Below, one piece after another: positions 8,374 to 15,167 of a stretch of DNA of 21,367 bases. The position numbers and the translations under genes are program-made. The number at the start of each line of letters is the position of its first letter. Within the stretch, counting starts at the first letter, position 1. The notes beneath the pieces are model-generated. The model was given only the letters and a program-made list of their open reading frames with translations, was not told where the DNA came from and searched no databases. The stretch lies in contig CAYIRB010000005.1 of NCBI GenBank assembly GCA_964365765.1, positions 1 to 21,367 of the forward strand. The letters run 5' to 3'. The DNA is from CALRGE01 sp964365765 (lineage in GTDB: Bacteria; Patescibacteriota; Gracilibacteria; UBA1369; 2-02-FULL-48-14).

Positions 8374-9470
8374 TTGAAAAAAGATTTAATCGCGTCGCAA
8401 ATCCGTAACACTTCGGCTTCGCTCAAATTCGGATATAGCGGAATCGTGAGCGAAGTTTTTTCATAAAGATCCGCGTTCGGCAAAGCGGTCTCCGCGTAGC
8501 CGTTTTGACGGTAATAGGGATGTCCGTAAACACAGGGGTAATGGAAATTCGAGCCGATTCCTTTCGCTTTCAAAAATTCGTGCAGAGCGTAGCGTTTGTC
8601 CGCGTCGTTCACGCGAATCACAAAAATATGCCATGAAGAAAAATTCCCCTCGGCTTCCTTCGGTAAAATAATTCCATCAATATTCGCGAGTTCGCGTTGA
8701 TAAATTTCAACAAGCGCGCGGCGTTTTGCAATGAAGCCGTCCAGTTTTTTCAATTGGCTCGCGCCCAACGCGCACTGAAAGTCCGTAATTCTGTAATTGA
8801 AGCCCATTTCAGTCATCACGTTGAAGCCTTGTTCGTTTTTCGCGACTCCGTGGCTTCGTTGAGATTTCATTTTGTCGAACATCGCTTCGTCGTCGGTCAA
8901 AATTGCTCCGCCCTCGCCGGTCGTAATCGATTTAACGGGGTGAAAACTCAAGGTCGACAAGTCCGCGAAAGTTCTGGCTTTCGCCCCGTTCCGGCTCGCG
9001 CCCAATGCGTGCGCGGCGTCGTCAATCAAAATCAAATTGTGTTTGTCGGAAATTTCACGAAGTCGCACCCAATCGCAAGGCTGTCCCGCGAAATCCACCG
9101 CGACAATCGCCTTGGTTTTGTGTGTAATCAGCGCTTCGATTTTTGCTTCATCAATGTTATACGTATCAAGTCGAATGTCGCAAAAAACAGGTTTAGCACC
9201 ACAAACTATTATCATGTTCGACGTAGCCACGAAGGTGTTCGGGGTTGTGATAACTTCATCGCCTTCGCCGATTCCGGCCGCCAAATAAGCCAAATGAAGA
9301 GCCGCCGTACCGTTCGAAACCGCGACGGCGAATTTCGCGCCCGTATAGTCGCAAAGAGCTTTTTCAAATTCGGCGACCGCCGGGCCTTGCGTTAAAAAAT
9401 CGCCCTTTAAAACTTTAAGGACGGCCTGTATGTCATCTTCGTCAATTGACTGGCGTCCGTAGGGGATCAT
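8370..9470 (-). CDS. pseC: PseC: UDP-4-amino-4,6-dideoxy-N-acetyl-altrosamine transaminase
   Basis: PLP-dependent aminotransferase of 366 residues. It aminates C4 of the 4-keto sugar made by PseB, the second step of pseudaminic acid synthesis. It begins MIPYGRQSI as PseC proteins do, carries the PLP Asp in LIDDAAHALG (D151), the PseC-like DFAGQPCD (126-133), and the Schiff-base lysine in SFHPVKSITTGEGG (K180). Together these favour PseC over generic DegT members. It follows pseB with a single base between the TAG stop and the ATG, and its stop overlaps the formyltransferase start, so amination and formylation enzymes are probably translationally coupled. The altro configuration of the product is inferred from PseB/PseC similarity and not shown directly. 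Confidence 0.92.
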   Translation of the reverse strand: MIPYGRQSIDEDDIQAVLKVLKGDFLTQGPAVAEFEKALCDYTGAKFAVAVSNGTAALHLAYLAAGIGEGDEVITTPNTFVATSNMIIVCGAKPVFCDIRLDTYNIDEAKIEALITHKTKAIVAVDFAGQPCDWVRLREISDKHNLILIDDAAHALGASRNGAKARTFADLSTLSFHPVKSITTGEGGAILTDDEAMFDKMKSQRSHGVAKNEQGFNVMTEMGFNYRITDFQCALGASQLKKLDGFIAKRRALVEIYQRELANIDGIILPKEAEGNFSSWHIFVIRVNDADKRYALHEFLKAKGIGSNFHYPCVYGHPYYRQNGYAETALPNADLYEKTSLTIPLYPNLSEAEVLRICDAIKSFFK

Positions 9471-9471
9471 G

Positions 9472-10464
9472 CTAGATGATTAATTCTTTGATGATGTTCG
9501 CAAAATCTTCTTTTGTCAGCCAACGATCGTTTTTATTGCTGCAGTACTCGAACTTCTTGTGAATTCGTTTTCCCATGGCCGCGTATTTTTCGTAATTATA
9601 AGTATTGGAAATCTTAAATTCAGGCAAAATTACGAAGTATTTTTCAAGTTCGATTGCGCGCGCGGATTCTTGTTCGGTAAATAAAATTTCGTGAAGTTTT
9701 TCACCCGGACGAATACCGATGATTTCTTTTTTGGCCTGAGGCGCCATCACGTCAAACATGTCCGCAATTTTCATTGAGGGCATTTTTGGAACGAAAGTTT
9801 CTCCGCCTTCCATATTTTCCAAAGCGAATGAAACCAATTTAAAGCTTTCTTCAATCTTCAGCCAAAAGCGCGTCATTTCCATATCCGTTACATTCACCGT
9901 CTCAAGATTCGGCTGATCCAAAAGCGTTTCAATAATACTTCCGCGGCTTCCAATCACGTTGCCGTAACGCGCGACCGCGAATTTGGTTTTATCGGGCGAG
10001 TAAAAATTGCCCGCGATAAAAAGTTTCTCGGCGCAAAGTTTTGTCGATCCGTACAAATTAACCGGCAAAGCGGCTTTATCGGTCGAAATCAAAAGAACTT
10101 TCGCGACTCCCTTGTCTATCGCGGCGTCAATCACGTTTTGCGTGCCCAAAATATTGGTTTTGACCGCCTCGAAAGGATTGTACTCGAGCATCGGCACGTG
10201 CTTCAAAGCAGCCGCATGAACAACAATATCAACGTTGGCAAAGGCTCGCATCAGTCTTTCTTTGTCTCGAACGTCACCTATAAAAAATCGTAAGCGGGGG
10301 TCTGTGAATTCCTTTTGCATCTGAAAATGCTTGAATTCGTCCCTGCTGAAAACAATTACTCTCTTCGCCTTGGAATTATCAAGAAGGAACTTAATGAAAT
10401 TTTTCCCGAACGAGCCGGTGCCGCCGGTTATCAAAATCGATTTGTCGTCCAGAAATGAAAGCAT
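9472..10464 (-). CDS. pseB: PseB: UDP-N-acetylglucosamine 4,6-dehydratase (inverting)
   Basis: Removes water from UDP-GlcNAc and inverts C5, giving UDP-2-acetamido-2,6-dideoxy-L-arabino-4-hexulose, the first step of pseudaminic acid synthesis. This 330-residue extended SDR has GGTGSFG (14-20), the family block HAAALKHVPMLEYNP, and the catalytic STDKAALPVNLYGSTK region with Asp129, Lys130 and Tyr138, the triad known from FlaA1/PseB. The soluble short form is seen; the membrane-spanning N-terminus of WbpM/CapD-type enzymes is absent. A weak AGGGA lies 10 bases before the ATG, the nearest thing to a ribosome binding site in this operon. It is 33 bases downstream of the unknown helical gene, with no terminator between. 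Confidence 0.95.
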   Translation of the reverse strand: MLSFLDDKSILITGGTGSFGKNFIKFLLDNSKAKRVIVFSRDEFKHFQMQKEFTDPRLRFFIGDVRDKERLMRAFANVDIVVHAAALKHVPMLEYNPFEAVKTNILGTQNVIDAAIDKGVAKVLLISTDKAALPVNLYGSTKLCAEKLFIAGNFYSPDKTKFAVARYGNVIGSRGSIIETLLDQPNLETVNVTDMEMTRFWLKIEESFKLVSFALENMEGGETFVPKMPSMKIADMFDVMAPQAKKEIIGIRPGEKLHEILFTEQESARAIELEKYFVILPEFKISNTYNYEKYAAMGKRIHKKFEYCSNKNDRWLTKEDFANIIKELII

Positions 10465-10497
10465 AATTCTTTTTCCCTGTGATTTTACTCTTTAAAG

Positions 10498-11577
10498 TTA
10501 GGATTGCAAACCAAGGATTCCACGCAATCTCTCGGCCGTCTCCGTGTAACCCAAATTCTTCAGTTCTTGAACCAAAGGTCGCGCGTTTGAAGCCAAAGCG
10601 TCGTGTTGTATTTCAGCGCCGGCATTCATAATATCGGATTCGATTGTTGCCAATAATCGTGTCATGGGAACGATACTGATTCCAACGCCTTTATGAATTT
10701 TCAAAAGTTCCGCGCGCATTTCCAAAACTTCACCCAAAACCGCGGAAGCGAATCCGGCGGGACTCTGCGCCAATTTGTGGTTTTCTTGCGCCATTCTTGC
10801 AATTTGGATGCACTCGGTCAAAAGCCTCGAAATTTCGGATATATCCACCGTTTTTGTCGCGTTTTCAAAATAAGTCTGAGCGATTGTACCCAGTCTGTTC
10901 CCCTTTTCATTCGGAGTGGATGGCGCTAAACCATGTGTTTCTTCAATGAACATGGTATTCATGTGGGTCGTTATATCACCCATTCGGAGAGCGTAATTGC
11001 CACACAATTGAATGGCTCTTGCTAAAAGATTTTTTATAAAGCCGAGATTCAGGAGTCCGTTCACATATTCCGCGTTCTCCTTATCTTCTTTCAGATCAAG
11101 AACTGCGGTCGCGAGTTGAGCGGCATCTTTCAACATTGTAAGACCTTCATGGTTCGGGTGATATTCCGAGTTCCGGGAAAAAGACAATAAGGCCTCCGCG
11201 ACGGTTATATGTATGCCCGTAATTGTGTCGAACAGAGCGCCGGAAGTGATTTTCGCCGCTCTGACTTTATCAAAAACCTGTTGCGCCGCCGCAAAAGACT
11301 CCGGAGTTGCCTCTCGTCTGTAAGTATCCCCGATGTCTATCGCCAAAATTCTCGCGTCAAAAGCGTCCGCCGATTCAAGCAAGAGGTCGCTGAAAATAGC
11401 TCTGGCCGATGCCGGATGATTCAAATTTTGCAACGCGGGTTCTCTTTTCTCCGTCAATTTTTTGATACTCTCGAATGAGGGCACTTGGCTTGTTTCGGGC
11501 ACCACCGCCAATTTGGTATCGATTTCGGACAAGACTTCAGTAGTCTGCAACTCCTGATTGACATCTGTGTTAGACAT
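10498..11577 (-). CDS. Unknown alpha-helical protein, first gene of the leftward operon
   Basis: I do not recognise this 359-residue protein. It appears soluble and almost wholly helical, rich in Ala, Leu and Glu, with an acidic Thr/Ser-rich N-terminus (about 35 residues), no signal peptide, no membrane segment and two cysteines. The repeated helix-turn-helix spacing might suit a helical-repeat scaffold, but no TPR or other consensus is clear. I place the start at the ATG at 11577. The reading frame continues upstream to a TTG at 11631, but that TTG is part of a perfect -35 box and so lies upstream of the expected transcript start. The gene is the first one after the promoter and is followed by pseB with no terminator. 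A role linked to glycan production or to a glycosylated partner is possible but unsupported. Confidence 0.75.
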   Translation of the reverse strand: MSNTDVNQELQTTEVLSEIDTKLAVVPETSQVPSFESIKKLTEKREPALQNLNHPASARAIFSDLLLESADAFDARILAIDIGDTYRREATPESFAAAQQVFDKVRAAKITSGALFDTITGIHITVAEALLSFSRNSEYHPNHEGLTMLKDAAQLATAVLDLKEDKENAEYVNGLLNLGFIKNLLARAIQLCGNYALRMGDITTHMNTMFIEETHGLAPSTPNEKGNRLGTIAQTYFENATKTVDISEISRLLTECIQIARMAQENHKLAQSPAGFASAVLGEVLEMRAELLKIHKGVGISIVPMTRLLATIESDIMNAGAEIQHDALASNARPLVQELKNLGYTETAERLRGILGLQS

Positions 11578-11602
11578 ATGTGAAATTAAGATATAGGGGG
11601 TA

Positions 11603-11631
11603 GTTATAGTATTTTTCTTTGGACTTGTCAA
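11603..11631 (-). promoter_or_regulatory. Sigma-70-type promoter of the leftward operon
   Basis: Reading the minus strand: TTGACA (11631-11626), a 17-base spacer, then TATAAC (11608-11603). The -35 is perfect, the spacing ideal and the -10 has one mismatch. Transcription should begin around 11596, leaving a leader of roughly 20 bases before the ATG at 11577. This rules out the upstream TTG as a start. Confidence 0.8.
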
Positions 11632-11660
11632 CCACCGAACCTAAATTCGGCTGCTTGACA
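11626..11660. promoter_or_regulatory. Palindrome centred between the two divergent -35 boxes
   Basis: The back-to-back -35 boxes (TGTCAA at 11626-11631 and TTGACA at 11655-11660) flank an inner inverted repeat CCGAA (11635-11639) / TTCGG (11646-11650) with a six-base centre. The whole 35 bases are nearly symmetric, with gaps of 3 and 4 bases. It lies upstream of both transcript starts, so any role would be as DNA, for example an operator coordinating both operons. Five-base arms can arise by chance. Confidence 0.4.
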
Positions 11661-11684
11661 GAATGTGTATATTGCAAGTAAATA
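11655..11684 (+). promoter_or_regulatory. Probable promoter of the rightward operon
   Basis: A perfect TTGACA (11655-11660) is followed after 18 bases by TAAATA (11679-11684), a poor -10. An alternative closer to the gene is an extended -10, TGTTATCCT (11690-11698), six bases before the ATG at 11705, which would give a nearly leaderless transcript. The -35 is convincing; which -10 is used is not. Either way the in-frame ATG at 11663 lies upstream of the transcript start. Confidence 0.5.
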
Positions 11685-11704
11685 AAGTATGTTATCCTAA
11701 AAAC

Positions 11705-12838
11705 ATGAATGAAGAAAAACAGGCATTTCTGGATCAGTTACCGAAAAATTTAAGCGGTAAAGCGGTTGAAGTTGTGAATATTGGAGGCAGATTGGTCGGA
11801 AAGGGACAGCCCTGTTTTGTGATTGTCGAAGTGGGCGCGAATCATCGAGGCGATATTAAAAACGCGCTGAAGTTTATTGATTTGGCGGCGGAAACGGGAG
11901 CGGACGCGGTGAAATTTCAGCATATAAAAGCTGAAGGAATCGCGGCGGATACTCCGATTTCGTTCGAGTGGAACGGCAAAAATCAGGCGAGCACACTTTC
12001 GGGATTCTATAAAAAATCCGAAATGCCCTACGAATGGACGGAAGAATTGATGAAGCGCGCCAAAGAAAAAGGGATTATGTTTTTGTCCACGCCATTCGAC
12101 AAAGAGGCGGTGGATTTGCTGGATAAATTCGGGGTGCCGGCCTTTAAAGTCGCCTCATACGAAATGACCGATGATTCGCTGATTCGTTACATTGCGAGGA
12201 AGGGCAAACCGATCATTTTGTCGACCGGCATGGCATATTTGGAAGAAGTCGCGCACGCGATTCGAGCGATAAACGAGGAGGGAAATTTTGACATTGTGCT
12301 CACGCATTGCGTGTCCATGTATCCGCCGAAGTCTTTTGCGGATTTGAATTTGAAGGCGATTGCGACAATGCGGGATGCGTTTAAACTTCCGGTGGGATAC
12401 TCCGATCACTCAAGTCCTTCGTCATTGGCGGCGCCGCTCGCGGCCGTGGCATTGGGCGCATGCGTAATAGAAAAACATTTCACGGACGAACGCGCCGGCG
12501 GAAGTTACGACGACCCGAATTCGGTTGAGCCGGCGGAGTTCAAAAAGTTGGTCGAAGAAATTCGCAACGTGGAAGCGGCTCTGAGCGGAAGCGGCATAAA
12601 ACAGCCGGTCTCGCGCGAACCGCATGCCCTGTTCAATGACGAAATAATTGATATTTGGGCGAGGAGATCGATTTACGCCGCTCGTGATATTGTCGAAGGT
12701 GAAATTATTATGGAAGAAATGTTGCAAACTTTGAGGCCTTGGGGCGGAATCGAGCCCAAACACATGAAATTGATAGTGGGAAGAAAAGCATTGAAGAATA
12801 TAAAAGCCCGCGCGCCGATTACATGGAATGATTTGTAA
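11705..12838 (+). CDS. pseI: NeuB/PseI-family nonulosonic acid synthase
   Basis: Condenses phosphoenolpyruvate with a six-carbon amino sugar to form a nine-carbon nonulosonic acid. The 377-residue protein has the TIM-barrel NeuB domain: VEVGANHRGD (41-50), GADAVKFQ (65-72), STPFD (128-132), HCVSMYPP (201-208), and the metal-site histidines in YSDHS (His235) and EKHFT (His258). A C-terminal SAF/antifreeze-like domain (about 317-377) begins with ARRSIYA, whose Arg reaches the partner active site in the dimer. The region SYEMTDDSLI (151-160) is PseI-like, where sialic acid synthases have a GSGE-type loop. I chose the ATG at 11705; the in-frame ATG 42 bases earlier lies inside the promoter. The other pseudaminate genes are in the divergent operon. 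Confidence 0.9.
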   Translation: MNEEKQAFLDQLPKNLSGKAVEVVNIGGRLVGKGQPCFVIVEVGANHRGDIKNALKFIDLAAETGADAVKFQHIKAEGIAADTPISFEWNGKNQASTLSGFYKKSEMPYEWTEELMKRAKEKGIMFLSTPFDKEAVDLLDKFGVPAFKVASYEMTDDSLIRYIARKGKPIILSTGMAYLEEVAHAIRAINEEGNFDIVLTHCVSMYPPKSFADLNLKAIATMRDAFKLPVGYSDHSSPSSLAAPLAAVALGACVIEKHFTDERAGGSYDDPNSVEPAEFKKLVEEIRNVEAALSGSGIKQPVSREPHALFNDEIIDIWARRSIYAARDIVEGEIIMEEMLQTLRPWGGIEPKHMKLIVGRKALKNIKARAPITWNDL

Positions 12839-12840
12839 TT

Positions 12841-13521
12841 ATGAAATGCTCAATAATAATCAGGGTTTTCAACGCGGAAAAAACTGTGGCGAGCGCTGTT
12901 GAAAGCGCCTTGAATCAGGATTTTCCGAAAGACGAATATGAAATCGTGATAATTAACGACGGCTCCACCGACCGTAGCGCGGAAATATTGCGCGGCTATG
13001 AAAAATATTCGAATGTGAGAATTTATACGCAGGAAAATCTAAAAGGGATTGTCGCGGCAAATAACGGGTTCAAAATGAGCAAGGGTCGATACGTGACTCT
13101 TTTGGACAGCGACGATTATTTTGAGCCGGATTTATTGAAAAAACTGTCGGACATTCTGGAAAAAAATCCGGACTTGGATTTTGTTTATCCGAGTTATTAT
13201 GAAAAAAGCGTTGAGGGCGAAGTGAAGATTGTCTCTCCGAAAAGTATATTTGAAACTCTTTCGGTGGGCACGATGTTTAGAAAAGAAAGTTTGAAGTCGG
13301 CGGGTTTTTTTCACCTCGGATTGGACTTTGCCGAATATGACTTGCTGCTAAGAACATACGAGAAATGGAAGACATTTCATTGCCCCGAGACTTTGTTCAC
13401 TTACGTAAGAAGCGGCGGCAGTTCAACGGCGAGCGCGGAGTTTTTGCGGAATGCCCTTTCCCAACTGAAAAACTTATATCCCGATAAGTTGGAATTGATC
13501 GAAAAAATCAGGAAATATTAA
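12841..13521 (+). CDS. GT2 family glycosyltransferase
   Basis: A 226-residue GT-A inverting glycosyltransferase of family 2. It has the N-terminal strand IIIRVFNAE (5-13), INDGSTDRS (38-46) and the metal-binding DSD in TLLDSDDYFEP (89-91). It is shorter than many GT2 enzymes but complete, with the ED-region segment around LDFAEYDLLLRTYEK (the acceptor-side acidic pair is FAEYD). It is of the general polysaccharide type and distinct from the DPM1-like pair in the other operon. It starts two bases after the nonulosonate synthase stop, so the pair is probably co-translated. It could add the nonulosonate or a neighbouring residue; donor and acceptor are not readable. Confidence 0.87.
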   Translation: MKCSIIIRVFNAEKTVASAVESALNQDFPKDEYEIVIINDGSTDRSAEILRGYEKYSNVRIYTQENLKGIVAANNGFKMSKGRYVTLLDSDDYFEPDLLKKLSDILEKNPDLDFVYPSYYEKSVEGEVKIVSPKSIFETLSVGTMFRKESLKSAGFFHLGLDFAEYDLLLRTYEKWKTFHCPETLFTYVRSGGSSTASAEFLRNALSQLKNLYPDKLELIEKIRKY

Positions 13522-13527
13522 TAATGA

Positions 13528-13557
13528 TTGTGAGAAATATCATCTTTTTGTTAGAAT
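13528..13557 (+). promoter_or_regulatory. Probable internal promoter giving a leaderless transcript
   Basis: In the 43-base gap after the GT2 gene, TTGTGA (13528-13533) is followed after 18 bases by TAGAAT (13552-13557), preceded by TG one base earlier, making an extended -10. The methyltransferase ATG begins eight bases after the -10 ends (13565), where transcription would start, so the mRNA would have essentially no leader. This would split the rightward block into two transcription units. Confidence 0.45.
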
Positions 13558-13564
13558 CCCTTCC

Positions 13565-14413
13565 ATGGAGAAAATAAAATGCGCGTGGTGCGGTCAAACT
13601 GTGGAAATGCGTTTTCACGCGGAAGTGAAATGGGAGAATCTTTTTTCCAAGTGGTACAAATGCGATTTCTGCAAGTCCTTGATGATGTTGCCCATACCAA
13701 CTCAAGAGATGGTAACCGGTGTGTACGACAACAATTACACCGGAAGACGCCTTCAGCCTCACGCGGCGGTCGATACTCGAATTCGATACTCAAAAGAATA
13801 CAGACCGGTCGTTTTTTCCGAATATGAACTTTCTTTGAGAGATCTTGGCCTTTCGGACTCAAAGCCCAAATCCATTCTTGATTTTGGATGCGCCGACGGA
13901 GTATTTCTGGAATTTTGCCGCGGGTATTACAATGGAGACTCGGACTTGTACGGCGTGGATATTTCTACGGAAATGCTGGCGATTGCGGCAAAAAAAGGCT
14001 TTGAAGTTTATGGATTCGACAAGATGCCTGATTTCGACAAAAAATTCGATCTGATTACATTGTGGGATGTGATTGAACACTTGCCGGATCCGCATGAAAT
14101 CATGTCTGTCATTGTACCAATGCTGGCTCCGGGCGGACGAATAGTCATTCAAACCCCGTGTTTCGGAATAATAGGAGAATTGTTAAAAGAAAATTGGTCG
14201 CATCTCTTACCGGTACAGCATATAAATATCGCTTCTTTTGAAGGGATGGAAGAGTTCGCCAAAAGGTTAAAATTGCGGGTGGACAAACATTCCACGTTTA
14301 GCGCAAACGCGCCCGCGGGATACGTAAAGGAGCCTTACAAAAAGACATTCGACTCGCTCGCCAGAATCATGAATGTCGGCATTACGCAAGTCGTCAGTTT
14401 ATGTCTTGATTGA
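13565..14413 (+). CDS. SAM-dependent methyltransferase with N-terminal zinc ribbon
   Basis: A 282-residue protein with two parts. The N-terminus has two CxxC pairs (Cys6/Cys9 and Cys33/Cys36) forming a probable zinc ribbon. The rest is a class I methyltransferase with motif I ILDFGCADG (104-112), YGVDIS (129-134) and WDVIEHLPDP, then APGGRIVIQTP. This zinc-ribbon plus methyltransferase layout recurs in polysaccharide and antibiotic sugar loci, including C-methyltransferases, but the protein is shorter than the roughly 400 residues of the TylCIII/NovU type. It could C- or O-methylate a keto-sugar. Its gap upstream and the internal promoter set it at the head of the run that includes the IolB-like genes. 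Confidence 0.85.
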   Translation: MEKIKCAWCGQTVEMRFHAEVKWENLFSKWYKCDFCKSLMMLPIPTQEMVTGVYDNNYTGRRLQPHAAVDTRIRYSKEYRPVVFSEYELSLRDLGLSDSKPKSILDFGCADGVFLEFCRGYYNGDSDLYGVDISTEMLAIAAKKGFEVYGFDKMPDFDKKFDLITLWDVIEHLPDPHEIMSVIVPMLAPGGRIVIQTPCFGIIGELLKENWSHLLPVQHINIASFEGMEEFAKRLKLRVDKHSTFSANAPAGYVKEPYKKTFDSLARIMNVGITQVVSLCLD

Positions 14414-14418
14414 TTAAT

Positions 14419-15162
14419 ATGAAAATTCATAAATTAAAAGACAAGGACTTATCAATTCTTGATTTTGAACTTTTGGAGTTGGCGGCGGGTGAAAAAAGAG
14501 ATTGGAATGCGGGTGAATTTGAAGCGGTATTGGTAATTATTGAAGGAGAATGTTCAATAGACGTACCGGGGCTCGGAGTGGTGGATATGTCGCGCAAGAA
14601 TGTTTTTGACGATTTGCCATCGGCGCTTTTTGTAGGTCCCAATTCCCAGTTAAAGTTCGAAGCGAATTCAAAAAGTATTATCGCGGTTTGCAAAGCCAAG
14701 TCGGATGAGCCAAATATGCCCCGCTTTATTTCGCCTGAAATGACAAAAGAAGAATGGAGGGGTAAGGAAAGTTACAAAAGAAAAGTGAGAAATATTGTGG
14801 ATACCGGAATCAAAACACAGCGAATCGCCGTTGGTGAGACAATAAGTTTACCCGGGAATTGGTCTTCATTCCCGCCGCATAAACATGATGAAGAGATAGA
14901 CGGGAAAGAAGCGGCCTTGGAAGAAATTTATTTTTATAGAATTCGACCGGAAAACGGCTTCGGCATGCAAAGGATTTACACGGCGGACGGCAAGACGGAT
15001 GAATGTTTCGCCATCAAAGACAAGGATTGCGTTTTTATTCCCATGGGTTATCATCCGGTGGCGAGCATCCCCGGTCATGAACTTTATTATTTGTGGATGC
15101 TGGCCGGAAATAAACGTGTTTACATCTGGAATGTCGATCCGAATTTTAAATTTCTTGAGTGA
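14419..15162 (+). CDS. IolB-like isomerase (5-deoxyglucuronate isomerase family)
   Basis: A 247-residue double-cupin protein of the KduI/IolB family. IolB isomerises 5-deoxy-D-glucuronate to 2-deoxy-5-keto-gluconate in inositol breakdown. The C-terminal cupin matches the family closely: GNWSSFPPHKHDE (146-158) with His154 and His156, LEEIYFYR with Glu169, ENGFGMQRIYT, and FIPMGYHPV with His212, the expected metal ligands. It is about 20 residues shorter than typical IolB. No other myo-inositol gene is here, so ordinary inositol catabolism is unlikely; I infer aldose-ketose isomerisation of a surface-sugar precursor. I chose ATG 14419 over an in-frame TTG at 14410 that overlaps the previous stop. 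A spacing of TGA, five bases, ATG also occurs at the next gene. Confidence 0.82.
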   Translation: MKIHKLKDKDLSILDFELLELAAGEKRDWNAGEFEAVLVIIEGECSIDVPGLGVVDMSRKNVFDDLPSALFVGPNSQLKFEANSKSIIAVCKAKSDEPNMPRFISPEMTKEEWRGKESYKRKVRNIVDTGIKTQRIAVGETISLPGNWSSFPPHKHDEEIDGKEAALEEIYFYRIRPENGFGMQRIYTADGKTDECFAIKDKDCVFIPMGYHPVASIPGHELYYLWMLAGNKRVYIWNVDPNFKFLE

Positions 15163-15167
15163 ATAAT

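Noticed and set aside
8697..9395. 232-codon open frame on the plus strand opposite pseC
   Set aside because: It lies wholly antisense to a strongly conserved aminotransferase, has no family signature and is rich in Arg, Phe and Val as expected of a shadow frame.
11578..11631. N-terminal extension of the helical protein to a TTG start
   Set aside because: The TTG is the first half of the -35 hexamer of the operon's own promoter, so it should not be in the mRNA.
11663..11704. Upstream ATG for the nonulosonate synthase
   Set aside because: It sits three bases after the -35 box and before any plausible transcript start; family similarity begins after the later ATG.
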